From Saccharomyces paradoxus (taxonomy: Eukaryota; Ascomycota; Saccharomycetes; Saccharomycetales; Saccharomycetaceae): a stretch of DNA of 64,000 nt. The translations under genes and the position numbers were made by a program. The notes under the pieces were generated by a model. It saw only the letters and a program-made list of their open reading frames with translations. It searched no databases and was not told the origin of the DNA. Each line of letters starts with the position of its first letter. Position 1 is the stretch's first letter. Of the stretch, positions 33,580 to 43,880 are shown piece after piece. Location of the stretch: assembly GCF_002079055.1 (NCBI RefSeq), contig NC_047499.1:620001-684000 (forward strand), given 5' to 3'.

Positions 33580-34703
33580 AAAGGCCAGATCTTGTCCACT
33601 ATAACTACTTCGTCTCGTTCCCTTACATAAAAAAACCCTACGTAGCTACATTGTCGTGCGTGTCACCAACCTAATTATCCTAGCAAAATCAAAGAGAATG
33701 TTACGGGACTAACAAGCGGATGTAAATCACTCAGTCGGACGCAACCAAACATTGTCGAGAACGTAGGGTAGCGTGCCACAAGTTTACATGAATAAACTTT
33801 TGTTTTCCTAATTCAACAGCATTCCTTTGTTCGCAACACTTCACTGATAGGAAAACGAATAGCACCCACTCTCTTCTGGGACATGCCCCAATGCGGTAAA
33901 GCCACGAAAACACCGCGCGTAAAGGGGTAAACAAGTACACTTCCTACAACCTCTTGGAGAAGTTCTTTACCTACTACGACTCCGCGCTGAACCTTTCAGT
34001 ATTCGTGACAACTCGAGCCAAATCTTACTCGTAGGCGTGTTCATTATGTGACGATCCGCTACCAACTTCTTTGTTCAGCCTGCAAGAAACGCGTTCAAGC
34101 AAGAATTCGCGACTTTACTTCTTCGAGAGAACCTCGCAGCGCGTTAGTAAGTTTCCAACCTTGAAAGCATCGGAGACGCATTTTTGGCGATTTTGCTGAA
34201 TTGAGCTGAATGGTGCCAGGTCGAGGCTGGGAGGGAGACTATCTCGAGATTGAGGAAGACTCGAAAATTAAAAAAAAAGATACTGCAGAAGGCAAGATTG
34301 GGAATGGAGTAAAGGCAGCGTGGGTTCCCTGTAGAAACCGCAATTTTCCTGCGCCAAGTGGCACCGGTGCGAGTGCAACGGTTATTATCTTGATACTTCT
34401 TACTACCTCTTTTTATATAAGAATATATTTAAAAAATAGGAAACTGTTATCCTCAGTAGTTCCTTAGTTGAATGCACACTTAAGAGCAAATTGACCAAGG
34501 AGTTCTTCATTCGCTTCAGTTCATTTTCCTGGCTACTGTCAACTTATTCATTCCATCTCCCCAGGATAGAAGAAACTAGTGTAATTTTGCTGATAGTACA
34601 TTTCAACGACGATAATAATAACAGCAACTAAATAATAGTAGCACTACTACCGCTTTCCTACTCATTAGCTATTTCTTCTGTACAATAAATAAAAAAAAAG
34701 ATC
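33580..34703. other. 1.1-kb intergenic region CIK1-CLN1 (CLN1 promoter)
   Basis: Contains G1/S-type sites (listed separately), a TATATAAG at 34414-34421 about 290 bp upstream of CLN1, and A-rich sequence just before the start. An 85-codon frame at 34210-34467 overlaps the TATA box and is not taken as a gene. Confidence 0.6.
33903..34094. promoter_or_regulatory. SCB and MCB sites of the CLN1 promoter
   Basis: CACGAAA (Swi4 cell-cycle box) at 33903-33909 and ACGCGT (MluI cell-cycle box) at 34089-34094, with related CGCG-rich words (CGCGCG near 33914, TTCGCGAC near 34106, CGCGTT near 34140). They lie 600-800 bp upstream of the CLN1 ATG. SBF/MBF control of CLN1 at G1/S, with positive feedback, is well established. 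Confidence 0.7.
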
Positions 34704-36344
34704 ATGAACCACCCAGAAGTGAAAACTGGGCTAATTGTCACTGCAAAGCAGACATACTACCCAATTGAATTGTCGAATGCAGAACTATTAACTCATTATG
34801 AAACCATACAGGAATACCATGAGGAAATTTCTCAAAACGTGTTGGTTCAATCTTCCAAGACAAAACCAGATATAAAGTTGATCGATCAGCAACCGGAGAT
34901 GAATCCTCATCAAACTAGAGAAGCCATAGTAACATTTTTGTACCAGCTTTCAGTGATGACTAGAGTAAGTAATGGTATTTTCTTCCACGCTGTCAGGTTT
35001 TACGATCGCTATTGCTCTAAGAGGGTGGTGTTAAAGGACCAAGCTAAACTAGTTGTGGGTACCTGCCTTTGGTTAGCGGCAAAAACTTGGGGAGGATGCA
35101 ACCATATTATAAACAATGTCTCCATCCCCACAGGTGGTAGGTTCTATGGTCCCAATCCTAGAGCTCGTATTCCACGTCTTTCTGAATTGGTTCATTACTG
35201 CGGCGGGTCCGACTTATTCGATGAATCAATGTTCATTCAAATGGAAAGACATATTTTGGACACTCTGAACTGGGATGTTTATGAGCCCATGATTAATGAT
35301 TACATTTTAAATGTTGACGAAAATTGTTTGATACAATACGAACTTTACAAAAACCAGTTACAAAATAACAATAACAACGGCAAAGAATGGTCCAATAAAA
35401 GAAAGTCGCAGTCGTCTGATGACAGTGACGCCACAGTGGAAGAACATATCGGCAGTTCACCACAAAGCACTGGGCTAGATGGCGATACGACTGCCATGGA
35501 CGAGGATGAAGAACTGAATTCCAAAATCAAATTGATCAATTTGAAGAGATTTCTGATTGATTTGAGCTCTTGGCAATACAATTTGCTTAAGTTCGAATTA
35601 TACGAAATTTGCAATGGTGTTTTTTCTATAATAAACAAATTCACTAACCAAGACCAAGGTCCTTTTCTTTCTATGCCCATTGGTAATGATATAAACTCAA
35701 ACACTCAAACGCAGGTATTTAGCATTCTCATCAATGGTATAACCAATTCTCCCCCATCTTTAGTCGAAGTTTATAAAGAGCAATATGGTATAATACCTTT
35801 CATATTACAAGTAAAAGACTATAACTTGGAATTACAAAAGAAACTGCAACTGGCCTCTACCATAGACTTAACCAGGAAAATCGCCGTTAATTCTCGTTAC
35901 TTTGACCAAAATGCCTCTTCATCATCAGTTTCTTCTCCAAGCACATATTCCACGGGGACGAACTATACTCCAATGAGAAACTTTAGCGCACAATCAGACA
36001 ACAGTGTTTTCAGTACCACCAACATCGACCATTCGTCGCCGATCACTCCTCACATGTACACTTTCAATCAATTCAAAAACGAAAGTGCTTGTGACAGTGC
36101 CATAAGTGTAAGCAGTCTACCTAACCAAACACAAAGCGGCAACCTGCCATTATCAAGTAATTATCAGAATATTATACTAGACGAAAGGAATAAAGAGAAT
36201 AGAATCCCCAACTCGTCATCCGCCGAAGTACCGCAACGTGCAAAATTTATGACAACCGGTATTTTCCAGAACACAGGTGAACTTACTAATAGAGCGTCTT
36301 CGATATCGCTATCGATAAGAAATCACAACAGCTCTCAACTGTGA
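34704..36344 (+). CDS. CLN1: G1 cyclin Cln1
   Basis: 546 residues, as in S. cerevisiae. Cln1 activates Cdc28 at Start. The cyclin box spans about residues 60-210 ([44 protein letters not shown]). A second fold lies at 270-390. The C-terminal 150 residues are Ser/Thr/Asn-rich with several SP/TP Cdk sites, forming the PEST-type degradation region read by SCF-Grr1. The paralog is CLN2; identity here rests on neighbours CIK1 and ROT1. Confidence 0.96.
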   Translation: MNHPEVKTGLIVTAKQTYYPIELSNAELLTHYETIQEYHEEISQNVLVQSSKTKPDIKLIDQQPEMNPHQTREAIVTFLYQLSVMTRVSNGIFFHAVRFYDRYCSKRVVLKDQAKLVVGTCLWLAAKTWGGCNHIINNVSIPTGGRFYGPNPRARIPRLSELVHYCGGSDLFDESMFIQMERHILDTLNWDVYEPMINDYILNVDENCLIQYELYKNQLQNNNNNGKEWSNKRKSQSSDDSDATVEEHIGSSPQSTGLDGDTTAMDEDEELNSKIKLINLKRFLIDLSSWQYNLLKFELYEICNGVFSIINKFTNQDQGPFLSMPIGNDINSNTQTQVFSILINGITNSPPSLVEVYKEQYGIIPFILQVKDYNLELQKKLQLASTIDLTRKIAVNSRYFDQNASSSSVSSPSTYSTGTNYTPMRNFSAQSDNSVFSTTNIDHSSPITPHMYTFNQFKNESACDSAISVSSLPNQTQSGNLPLSSNYQNIILDERNKENRIPNSSSAEVPQRAKFMTTGIFQNTGELTNRASSISLSIRNHNSSQL

Positions 36345-36815
36345 CCTTTTTCTCATCAGGCTCTTTTATATACTTATTTAATAACGAAACACTACACTTT
36401 TCCACCATAAGTAATAACGACGTTCATACTTGACATTTTAATAGCAGATAGTTCTAATGCCCATCTTCAAGCATCCAGCCTCAGTATTCTTCACATGAAA
36501 CGAGCCAAATAGCAATATTCAAGTATTCCTTCATCAGTTTATATAATTATCATCATGAACGAAAAGATGACGCGATTTTCCAGTACTTTTTTTCTTTCAT
36601 TTTAACGTTTGCGGTTAGTAAAGGAGAGTAGTAATTAGTTAACAGTTATAAATAGAAAGCCTGTCCGTAAGATTATAATATACTGGTACGTAGTCACACA
36701 ACAGCTTGAAATTTCACCTTTCTCCAGGGCTTGCTGATATATAAAAACTGAAGGAAACATCATTTTAAGGAAAGATTGGGTATTATAACCATTGTTATTG
36801 TTGTGCTTTATTATT
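36345..36815. other. Intergenic CLN1-ROT1
   Basis: 471 bp, AT-rich. A GATATATAAAAAC TATA-like stretch lies near 36736-36748, about 75 bp before the ROT1 ATG. No gene or clear binding site is seen. Confidence 0.5.
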
Positions 36816-37586
36816 ATGTGGTCGAAAAAGTTTACCTTAAAGAAGCTAATCTTAAGCGGATATTTGTTCGCTCAGAAGGTTTATTGTGAGAACGAAGACA
36901 GTTCTTTATATGGCACCTGGTCATCTAAATCAAATCAAGTATTTACAGGACCAGGATTTTATGATCCGGTAGATGAACTTTTGATAGAGCCTTCGTTGCC
37001 CGGTCTTAGCTACTCCTTCACCGAAGACGGTTGGTACGAAGAAGCCACTTACCAAGTAAGTGGTAATCCTCGTGATCCAACTTGCCCTATGGCTTCGTTG
37101 ATTTATCAACATGGTACATACAACATTTCAGAAAACGGTACTTTAGTTCTGAATCCTATTGAAGTAGATGGTAGACAACTATTCAGCGATCCATGCAATG
37201 ATGACGGGGTTTCAACTTACTCAAGATATAACCAAACAGAAACGTTTAAAGAATATGCCGTAGGTATAGATCCTTACCATGGTATTTACACCCTGCAATT
37301 GTACCAATATGATGGTACTCCAATGCAACCGCTATATTTGGCTTATAGGCCACCAATGATGCTACCAACAGAAACGTTGAATCCAACATCGTCAGCGGCC
37401 AGCACTGACGACGCATCGTCTAATAAAAAAAGATCACTAAGAAGTTTAGTGAGAAGAAGTCTAGAAAACAGACACAAGACGAATGCCATTAAAAAACAAA
37501 ATACCTCGTTTTTAACCTCCAATGCTATCTGGTATATTTCTGCGGGCATGCTAGGTGTAGGTTCGTTATTATTTTTAGCATTTTAG
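36816..37586 (+). CDS. ROT1: Rot1, essential ER membrane chaperone-like protein
   Basis: 256 residues from the ATG at 36816; the upstream open frame begins with TTG. An N-terminal signal sequence (KLILSGYLFAQKVYC, cleaved near residue 22) leads a luminal domain with several N-glycosylation sequons (for example NISENGT, NQT). A basic Ser-rich stretch follows at about 205-235 and a single C-terminal membrane anchor (AIWYISAGMLGVGSLLFLAF) at the very end. Rot1 is essential, acts in ER folding, O-mannosylation-linked N-glycosylation and cell-wall glucan synthesis. Confidence 0.95.
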   Translation: MWSKKFTLKKLILSGYLFAQKVYCENEDSSLYGTWSSKSNQVFTGPGFYDPVDELLIEPSLPGLSYSFTEDGWYEEATYQVSGNPRDPTCPMASLIYQHGTYNISENGTLVLNPIEVDGRQLFSDPCNDDGVSTYSRYNQTETFKEYAVGIDPYHGIYTLQLYQYDGTPMQPLYLAYRPPMMLPTETLNPTSSAASTDDASSNKKRSLRSLVRRSLENRHKTNAIKKQNTSFLTSNAIWYISAGMLGVGSLLFLAF

Positions 37587-37904
37587 GCGCACTACAGGGA
37601 TACTTATTCAACCAATGGAGGAAAGAGGCCCCATGTGGCCTTCAAATAAATATTAAACTATAAACATATAAGGCAAAATAACTTTATCAGGAAAGAAAAA
37701 GAAAAAAAAAATAGGTGAAAACTTCATGCACCTAAGGAAGCGATTGTAATCATATTAATAATTAAGGTGGATAGAAGACGTTTAAAACAGTTTTTCTAGG
37801 ATTGTTCATTATATAGGAGAGCCAAAAGGGATATCGATCAATGAAAACAACGAACGCACCCTATTATGACTTTCTCATTATATTCTTATATACATAACCA
37901 ACGC
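37587..37904. other. Convergent intergenic region ROT1/RAD14
   Basis: 318 bp holding two 3' ends; A-rich tract at 37691-37711. No gene is seen. Confidence 0.55.
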
Positions 37905-39098
37905 TTAAATGTCAATCTCTTCAGTTTCTAGCCCGCAGTCTGTACATCTTCGTCTTTGAACCTGATAACCGTCTTCATCAATCCCTCCATCAATTGGGGC
38001 ACTAAAATGATGAATGTGCGCTTTACCATGCTTTTTCTCTCTTAATCTATTAGTATATTCTTGAGCCCTTGTTTTCAGTCGCATTTCCTTGATTTTCTTT
38101 TCGTATTTTTTCTCCCTTCTATGGGCTTTTCCTTCTTCACGACGTTGCCATTCCTTATCTAAGCCTTCTTCTCCGCCCCATTTCTTGAATGCAAAGGCCT
38201 CCACTTCACACCTAACAAATAATTGCATTCTCGCAAATGTACCCGAGTGAGGGTTCGGCTTTTCTAGTCTACGGAAGAGATCCTCATCATTCAATTCAGG
38301 GTCTGTTAAAAAGTAATCTTCCCTACATTCTGTTTTCGTTAGTAGTGCATACTTTTCTGGATGTTCTTTGGCACACTGTTTACAAACTTGTAACTTGAAG
38401 ACGTCGTGTAGTATAGGATCCATCTCAATATTAATATGGCATTCAATACATTTCGGCGCCTTTGAAATATGCTCCGGGGGTGGAGCATTTTCGTACAGCA
38501 TTTTACGTTCAAGTTGCTCTCTTTTCCAGTCTTGTAATGTCTTTTGCTTTTTAGATCCAAACTCAGATTCAGCCTCTTGGTCGTCGGCAAACCCAGGATT
38601 TGGAAGCTTGTCCTTAGGGTTGATATAACCACCATTCAAGTTCTGCATGGTGGCAAAATCGTACTCAATATAATCTTGTTTCCTTATGCTAGGCCTGATT
38701 TTACCCATTGGCCTTTTGTCCAGTACTGAAGCATCTCTTTTACTTTTATCAACTCTTCCGTCATCATGAGATGGAGTATTATTAGTATTAGCAAACGTAG
38801 ACGGTTGTTCCTCATGATTTCTCACATTTACTGCGGCAGCAGCACTAGCGTCCTGGTTCCTGCCAGCAGTAACTGTGACAGATGGAGTTTTTAGAGGTTC
38901 ATTTCTGCTTTCTATTCGCTCCAATTGGTCGCTATTGAGTATGCCCCTTTTTCTTAACCGTTCTATTGCTAATTTTCTGTTAGCTTCCTGCACAGCTCAT
39001 CTCATCGTTACACTGTTAGTAAAAAGGGAGCCCACAGTTAAAAATATAAACACAGAGTCATCTTCACATACTAGTTTAGCCTTTTGTTCGGGATTCAT
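37905..39098 (-). CDS. RAD14: Rad14, XPA-type nucleotide excision repair protein, two exons
   Basis: Exon 1 is 39072-39098 (nine codons, MNPEQKAKL) and exon 2 is 37905-38987; joined, 369 residues (371 in S. cerevisiae). Rad14 recognises and verifies damage in nucleotide excision repair with Rad1-Rad10 and TFIIH, in the nucleus. The zinc finger is C189-x2-C192-x18-C211-x2-C214. The XPA DNA-binding domain runs to about 300 (KTECREDYFLTDPELND). A long basic helix (about 305-350, rich in R/K/E) follows. Residues 40-100 are low-complexity and differ strongly from S. cerevisiae. Starting at the open frame inside the intron would lose the true N-terminus. Confidence 0.96.
38988..39071 (-). other. 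RAD14 intron
   Basis: 84 nt: GTATGT at 39071-39066, branch point TACTAAC at 39015-39021, and 3' TGTGCAG ending at 38988. The length equals that known in S. cerevisiae. It is a multiple of three, and read through it is open until a TGA four codons before its end. Confidence 0.94.
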
Positions 39099-39589
39099 AG
39101 CGCACGCTCGATACCTCCACTAAAAAGTTCCAGAAGTCCTTTTCTAGTTCCGATAAATACCTTACCTTCTTTTCACTTTCGTCTTTTCTCCCTCAACTTA
39201 ACAAACGTAAAACATGCTGTAAATAGTACTTCTATGGAAGAGCAGTTATTTAAACAAAAAAAAAAAGATCAAAGATTACCGAGTGTGCTAGTAGCTGTCT
39301 GCTCTAATGAATCGGCTTATTATCAATGGGACATCACCCAGTATGCCCTTGTATAATGTACATAACTGCCTTACGCTTCAGGGCAGAGTCGAACCGCAGC
39401 CCCTCGTATAAGCTGCAGGGAAAACTACCGGTGCTATCGTTCTCGTTTGGATGATTTTCAGTATGGAAGAATTTGGATAGATCTGCAGCGCCATGGTATA
39501 TAAGAGGCAGAATTGGTAACGTTTAATACTGTAATTGGCATCTCTTCTGGCGCTTCATCAAACCAAGACTAGTTCTGACCATTATAGTC
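39099..39589. other. Divergent region RAD14/ERG2
   Basis: 491 bp. It holds the ERG2 sterol element (listed separately) and TATATAAG at 39497-39504, 86 bp before the ERG2 ATG. A pure A tract at 39258-39267 may act as a nucleosome-excluding element. Confidence 0.6.
39404..39410 (+). promoter_or_regulatory. Sterol regulatory element of ERG2
   Basis: TCGTATA, the exact Upc2/Ecm22 core first defined in the ERG2 and ERG3 promoters, 180 bp upstream of the ERG2 ATG. It predicts induction of ERG2 when sterol is low. Confidence 0.8.
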
Positions 39590-40258
39590 ATGAAGTTTTT
39601 CCCGCTACTTTTGTTGATTGGTGTTGTAGGCTACGTTATGAACGTGCTGTTCACTACCTGGTTGCCAACCAACTACATGTTCGATCCAAAAACTTTGAAC
39701 GAAATATGTAACTCAGTCATCAGCAAACACAACACAGAAGACAATCTGTCCACTGAAGACTTGCTACAGGATATCAGAGACGCACTTGCCTCTCATTACG
39801 GGGACGAATACATCAACAAGTACGTCAAAGAAGAATGGGTCTTCAACAATGCTGGTGGTGCAATGGGCCAAATGATCATCCTTCATGCATCTGTATCTGA
39901 GTATTTAATTCTATTCGGAACCGCTGTTGGCACAGAAGGCCACACAGGTGTTCACTTCGCTGACGACTACTTTACCATCTTACATGGTACGCAAATCGCA
40001 GCCCTGCCATATGCCACCGAGGCTGAAGTTTATACTCCTGGTATGACCCACCACTTGAAGAAGGGATACGCCAAACAATACAGCATGCCAGGCGGCTCCT
40101 TCGCCCTTGAGTTGGCTCAAGGCTGGATCCCATGCATGTTGCCGTTCGGGTTCTTGGATACTTTCTCCAGTACCCTTGATTTATACACTTTATACAGAAC
40201 TGTCTACCTGACTGCCAGGGACATGGGTAAGAACTTGTTGCAAAACAAAAAGTTCTAA
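39590..40258 (+). CDS. ERG2: C-8 sterol isomerase Erg2
   Basis: 222 residues, the family length. It moves the sterol double bond from C8(9) to C7(8) (fecosterol to episterol) in ergosterol synthesis at the ER, and is homologous to the mammalian sigma-1 receptor. An N-terminal hydrophobic anchor ([19 protein letters not shown], residues 3-21) precedes the cupin-like ligand domain with [19 protein letters not shown], then [18 protein letters not shown] and the [20 protein letters not shown] region. It shares a divergent promoter with RAD14. Confidence 0.97.
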   Translation: MKFFPLLLLIGVVGYVMNVLFTTWLPTNYMFDPKTLNEICNSVISKHNTEDNLSTEDLLQDIRDALASHYGDEYINKYVKEEWVFNNAGGAMGQMIILHASVSEYLILFGTAVGTEGHTGVHFADDYFTILHGTQIAALPYATEAEVYTPGMTHHLKKGYAKQYSMPGGSFALELAQGWIPCMLPFGFLDTFSSTLDLYTLYRTVYLTARDMGKNLLQNKKF

Positions 40259-40520
40259 AACCGCCCGACCTCACGCAAGCAGTCATCCAGTAGTTCACTA
40301 TAATATAACTTATTATTATTATAATTATTATCTATTGTTATTTCTGTTTAGTTTTTTGTCATTTACGACGACTGCGATGTTCGGCGTTTGTGAAAAGTGA
40401 AAAAGACGTCTTTTGGTGGGCATAAACTCAATCTTCGATTCTTTGAAAGCGGTGTATGCGAATAAGGCCTTTTGACCACTGTGCAAAGCAATAAAAGATT
40501 ACCAATAAACGACGTGAAAC

Positions 40521-41684
40521 ATGTCTACACCAACTCCATTATCAGAGGCCTCTCAAATCCCAACTATCCCGGCCCTTTCTCCTTTGACTGCGAAGCAATC
40601 CAAGGGGAATTTCTTCTCCTCAAACCCAATATCTAGCTTTGTTGTGGATACGTATAAACAATTGCATTCTCACAGACAATCTTTAGAGCTGGTCAACCCT
40701 GGTACCGTGGAAAATCTGAATAAGGAAGTCTCCCGTGACGTGTTTTTGTCCCAATATTTTTTCACCGGGCTGAGAGCTGATTTGAATAAGGCATTCTCCA
40801 TGAACCCTGCCTTTCAAACTTCGCACACTTTCTCTATAGGTTCTCAAGCTTTGCCTAAGTACGCATTCTCCGCATTGTTTGCCAACGACAACCTTTTTGC
40901 TCAAGGTAACATCGACAACGATTTATCTGTCTCTGGTAGATTAAACTATGGTTGGGATAAGAAAAACATTTCTAAGGTCAACTTACAAATATCAGATGGC
41001 CAACCAACAATGTGCCAAATAGAACAAGACTACCAAGCTTCCGACTTTTCTGTAAACGTAAAGACATTGAACCCTTCATTCTCTGATAAGGGCGAATTCA
41101 CAGGTGTTGCTGTTGCATCTTTCCTACAAAGTGTTACCCCTCAATTAGCTTTGGGTTTAGAAACTTTATACTCCAGAACTGACGGTAGCGCTCCAGGTGA
41201 TGCTGGTGTTTCATACTTGACTCGTTACGTCTCCAAGAAGCAAGATTGGATTTTTTCAGGTCAACTGCAAGCTAACGGTGCTTTAATTGCATCGCTATGG
41301 AGAAAAGTAGCACCAAATGTTGAAGCAGGTATCGAAACTACATTACAAGCTGGTATGATTCCCATTACTGATCCATTGATGGGTACTCCAATTGGTATTC
41401 AACCTACTGTCGAGGGTTCTACCACAATTGGTGCCAAGTATGAATACAGACAATCTGTATATCGTGGTACATTAGATTCTAATGGTAAGGTTGCATGCTT
41501 CCTAGAAAGAAAAGTTTTGCCAACCCTGTCCGTTTTATTTTGCGGTGAAATCGATCATTTCAAGAACGATACCAAGATTGGTTGCGGTTTACAATTCGAA
41601 ACTGCTGGTAACCAAGAATTACTAATGTTACAACAAGGTTTAGATGCAGATGGTAACCCATTGCAGGCTCTTCCTCAATTATGA
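40521..41684 (+). CDS. TOM40: Tom40, mitochondrial outer-membrane import channel
   Basis: 387 residues, equal to S. cerevisiae. Tom40 is the essential beta-barrel pore of the TOM complex, a porin_3-type fold of 19 strands over roughly residues 75-365 with alternating hydrophobic strands (for example YAFSALFANDNLFAQGNID, TIGAKYEYRQSVYRGTLDS). The N-terminal 60 residues are flexible and the tail LDADGNPLQALPQL is short. Codon bias is fairly strong. No presequence, as expected for an outer-membrane barrel. Confidence 0.97.
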   Translation: MSTPTPLSEASQIPTIPALSPLTAKQSKGNFFSSNPISSFVVDTYKQLHSHRQSLELVNPGTVENLNKEVSRDVFLSQYFFTGLRADLNKAFSMNPAFQTSHTFSIGSQALPKYAFSALFANDNLFAQGNIDNDLSVSGRLNYGWDKKNISKVNLQISDGQPTMCQIEQDYQASDFSVNVKTLNPSFSDKGEFTGVAVASFLQSVTPQLALGLETLYSRTDGSAPGDAGVSYLTRYVSKKQDWIFSGQLQANGALIASLWRKVAPNVEAGIETTLQAGMIPITDPLMGTPIGIQPTVEGSTTIGAKYEYRQSVYRGTLDSNGKVACFLERKVLPTLSVLFCGEIDHFKNDTKIGCGLQFETAGNQELLMLQQGLDADGNPLQALPQL

Positions 41685-42103
41685 AATTTTTTCTTTGGAT
41701 TTTTCATGGTTGAATAAATAATTCATTGTTTTTATCTTTCCTATGCTTTTTTTATTACTTTGTGTAACGACTTCTCCCTCCACTGTACAGTCCCACATTT
41801 TTTTGTTTTTGTTTTAATATAAATAATTATGTATATACGTGGGCACCAAGTTGAGGGGGAAATCCTTGTTTATAGTTATGATCCGTCTCATATCCTTTAT
41901 TCTTACTTTCACAGATAGTCCAAGATAAAGACAAGAAATCAAAATTGCAAAGATATTAAATTCTATTTTTTTTTTTTTTTTCTTTTGAAAGAAGAAGCTA
42001 TTAACAATAGATCGAATGTTCCAGCCATTTATATTTATGTCGTATACTCCTTCACTTTGGTTTACACCTACTTCCCTCTGTGCAGTTGTGTTTCAACCTC
42101 GAT
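41685..42103. other. Convergent intergenic region TOM40/INP1
   Basis: 419 bp of AT-rich 3' sequence with a T tract at about 41966-41981. A 116-codon frame beginning at 41985 runs antisense into INP1 and is not supported. Confidence 0.55.
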
Positions 42104-43333
42104 TCAAAGATCGCCAAGCCCAGATATGGATCTTCTCTGCAACCTTCTATGCCTATCCTGCAGATATGGGGAAGATTCTATAAAAGAATATGAACTATAC
42201 CTTTTGTTTTGTTGTTTCAAATGGATACTCGGGGCCATTATTGGAATGTTCAGCACAGGAGCGGTTCGCCTGATAGCATTTTTGAAAGCTTCATTGATAG
42301 AAATTGACACGGCATTGGTAGGATCACTGGGATAGAGAAAGCTTGCACTCAGATTAGAGCAAGTATTCGATATTACGGAGAAGCTGTTATCTGTACAACC
42401 GTGTTCGTCTTCTTCATCCAGCAGATAATTTAGGTCATCATCATCATCATCGGTTAATTCAATATTAGGGGGCTCCATATCTAAAGTGGGTGGCACTGTA
42501 AACTTATCGCTCAAGGACTCATTATTCCCGATAGTAGCTTCTTCGTTAATATGCGAAAAATGGCAAATTTTGTTAATGACGTTTTCAAAAGCTTTTACAC
42601 TGTTTTCCAATTCTGATTGGGACTGACAAGTTAAAGGCAGAAATTCGATCTCCCAATACCGTTCCGGATTATAAAAACTAATAAAGTATTTGAAACCTGT
42701 CCCATTCAGCCTTGTTATTTGTAGTTTGGGTAGTACTGGATGCACAATATCACCATGTCGTCCTATCGATAAATAGTTTACTACGTGCCCGTCATGACTA
42801 CTGGGTTTACTAGATTTTTGAACGGGCACCATATCTTCCTTTACCTTATCAAACCCGGTACATATCTGATATATCTCAATTGGTCCCTTTGCCATTAAAG
42901 ATGTAGGCTTTAACTTAATAGTGTTTTGACTATCTTGACTTTGTGTATCATTGAAAGACGCTCTGCTCGTTCCAGCGGCATTATTTGCGGATACCTGGGA
43001 GTTTCTACGATTGTAACTGCTATTTGGAATATCATTATGAATGGGGACAAATGAATTCATGACCTGAACATTGCCGTACGTAAACAAAGAAAATCTCTGG
43101 GTTGATATCCTTTTCCTTTGTGTTCCAGTTCTCTTCGAATATGTGCCAATTTTTTTGGTTTTGACGGATTTACTTGTATCGCTCGAGGGTTGCACTGTGT
43201 CCTGTTTCAGCTTCTTATTATTGCTAAGTTTAAGTGATTGTTTTAAAGATTGAAACGTCGATTGAGGTTTCTTTTCTTGTTTTGGAGTCGATCTCACACT
43301 ATTTTTCTTGGTTTCTCCTCTAGATAAGACCAT
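42104..43333 (-). CDS. INP1: Inp1, peroxisome retention factor
   Basis: 409 residues from the ATG at 43333 (MVLSRGETKK), the start I recall for S. cerevisiae (420 residues there). Inp1 is a peripheral peroxisomal protein that tethers peroxisomes in the mother cell by linking Pex3 to the plasma membrane. The basic N-terminal 90 residues suit PI(4,5)P2 binding. A central PH-like domain lies at about 145-260 (GPIEIYQICTGFDK, YWEIEFLPL). An acidic stretch with a DDDDDD run follows at about 300, variable in length between strains. A C-terminal Pex3-binding region is expected. An in-frame ATG at 43417 would add 28 residues (see findings). Confidence 0.92.
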   Translation of the reverse strand: MVLSRGETKKNSVRSTPKQEKKPQSTFQSLKQSLKLSNNKKLKQDTVQPSSDTSKSVKTKKIGTYSKRTGTQRKRISTQRFSLFTYGNVQVMNSFVPIHNDIPNSSYNRRNSQVSANNAAGTSRASFNDTQSQDSQNTIKLKPTSLMAKGPIEIYQICTGFDKVKEDMVPVQKSSKPSSHDGHVVNYLSIGRHGDIVHPVLPKLQITRLNGTGFKYFISFYNPERYWEIEFLPLTCQSQSELENSVKAFENVINKICHFSHINEEATIGNNESLSDKFTVPPTLDMEPPNIELTDDDDDDLNYLLDEEDEHGCTDNSFSVISNTCSNLSASFLYPSDPTNAVSISINEAFKNAIRRTAPVLNIPIMAPSIHLKQQNKRYSSYSFIESSPYLQDRHRRLQRRSISGLGDL

Positions 43334-43880
43334 ACTAGTTCGCGTAAGTATCCTGAGAGTTATCAGACTAAAATCTCGACCCTGTATTCCTGATAGTCGA
43401 AGGAATACCCCCCACATAATAAGGTAATTTAAAGTTCATATTATACTCACTCTTTTTGTTTACATTTCCGTCCTTCGTGACAAGTTCATAGTTAATGAGA
43501 GAAAAACGTATATAGCGCACATGTATAAATAATCTATTAAAAAGGGACCGTAATAAATATGGAGATCCGAAGAATGTTTATTGGAAATATCTTTTAAATC
43601 GTCTATATCACATATTCCAGTATACATAAGTTTTAACTTTAGAAAACGTTTAAAAAAAAATAAGACACAAAAAGTAACAGTATCTTTGTTCTTGACATTC
43701 ATAAAAATGCATGATAATATTGCTTGCATGGGGTAGTACTTGTATTATTAAAAGAAAGGAACAAAAAATTCATTGTTCAAAAGCTTAGAGATAAAAAAAA
43801 GAATTATAGACACAAAAGAAAAACATGGGTTAACATTAATTGACATTAATAATAGAAAGTGTAATAAAAGGTCTTTTCTT
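43334..43880. other. Intergenic PFK2-INP1
   Basis: 547 bp between two minus-strand genes: PFK2 terminator and INP1 promoter. An 89-codon ATG frame on the minus strand (43460-43729) is hydrophobic and AT-driven; I do not call it. Confidence 0.5.

Noticed and set aside
34210-34467. 85-codon ATG frame with a hydrophobic stretch in the CLN1 promoter
   Set aside because: It overlaps the TATA-like element and lies within the regulatory region; composition follows the local DNA and no homolog is known to me.
41985-42335. 116-codon plus-strand frame antisense to the INP1 3' end
   Set aside because: Shadow of the INP1 coding sequence plus a T-rich tract; no independent support.
43460-43729. 89-codon minus-strand ATG frame between PFK2 and INP1
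   Set aside because: Hydrophobic, AT-driven composition in the PFK2 3' region and INP1 promoter; no recognisable motif.
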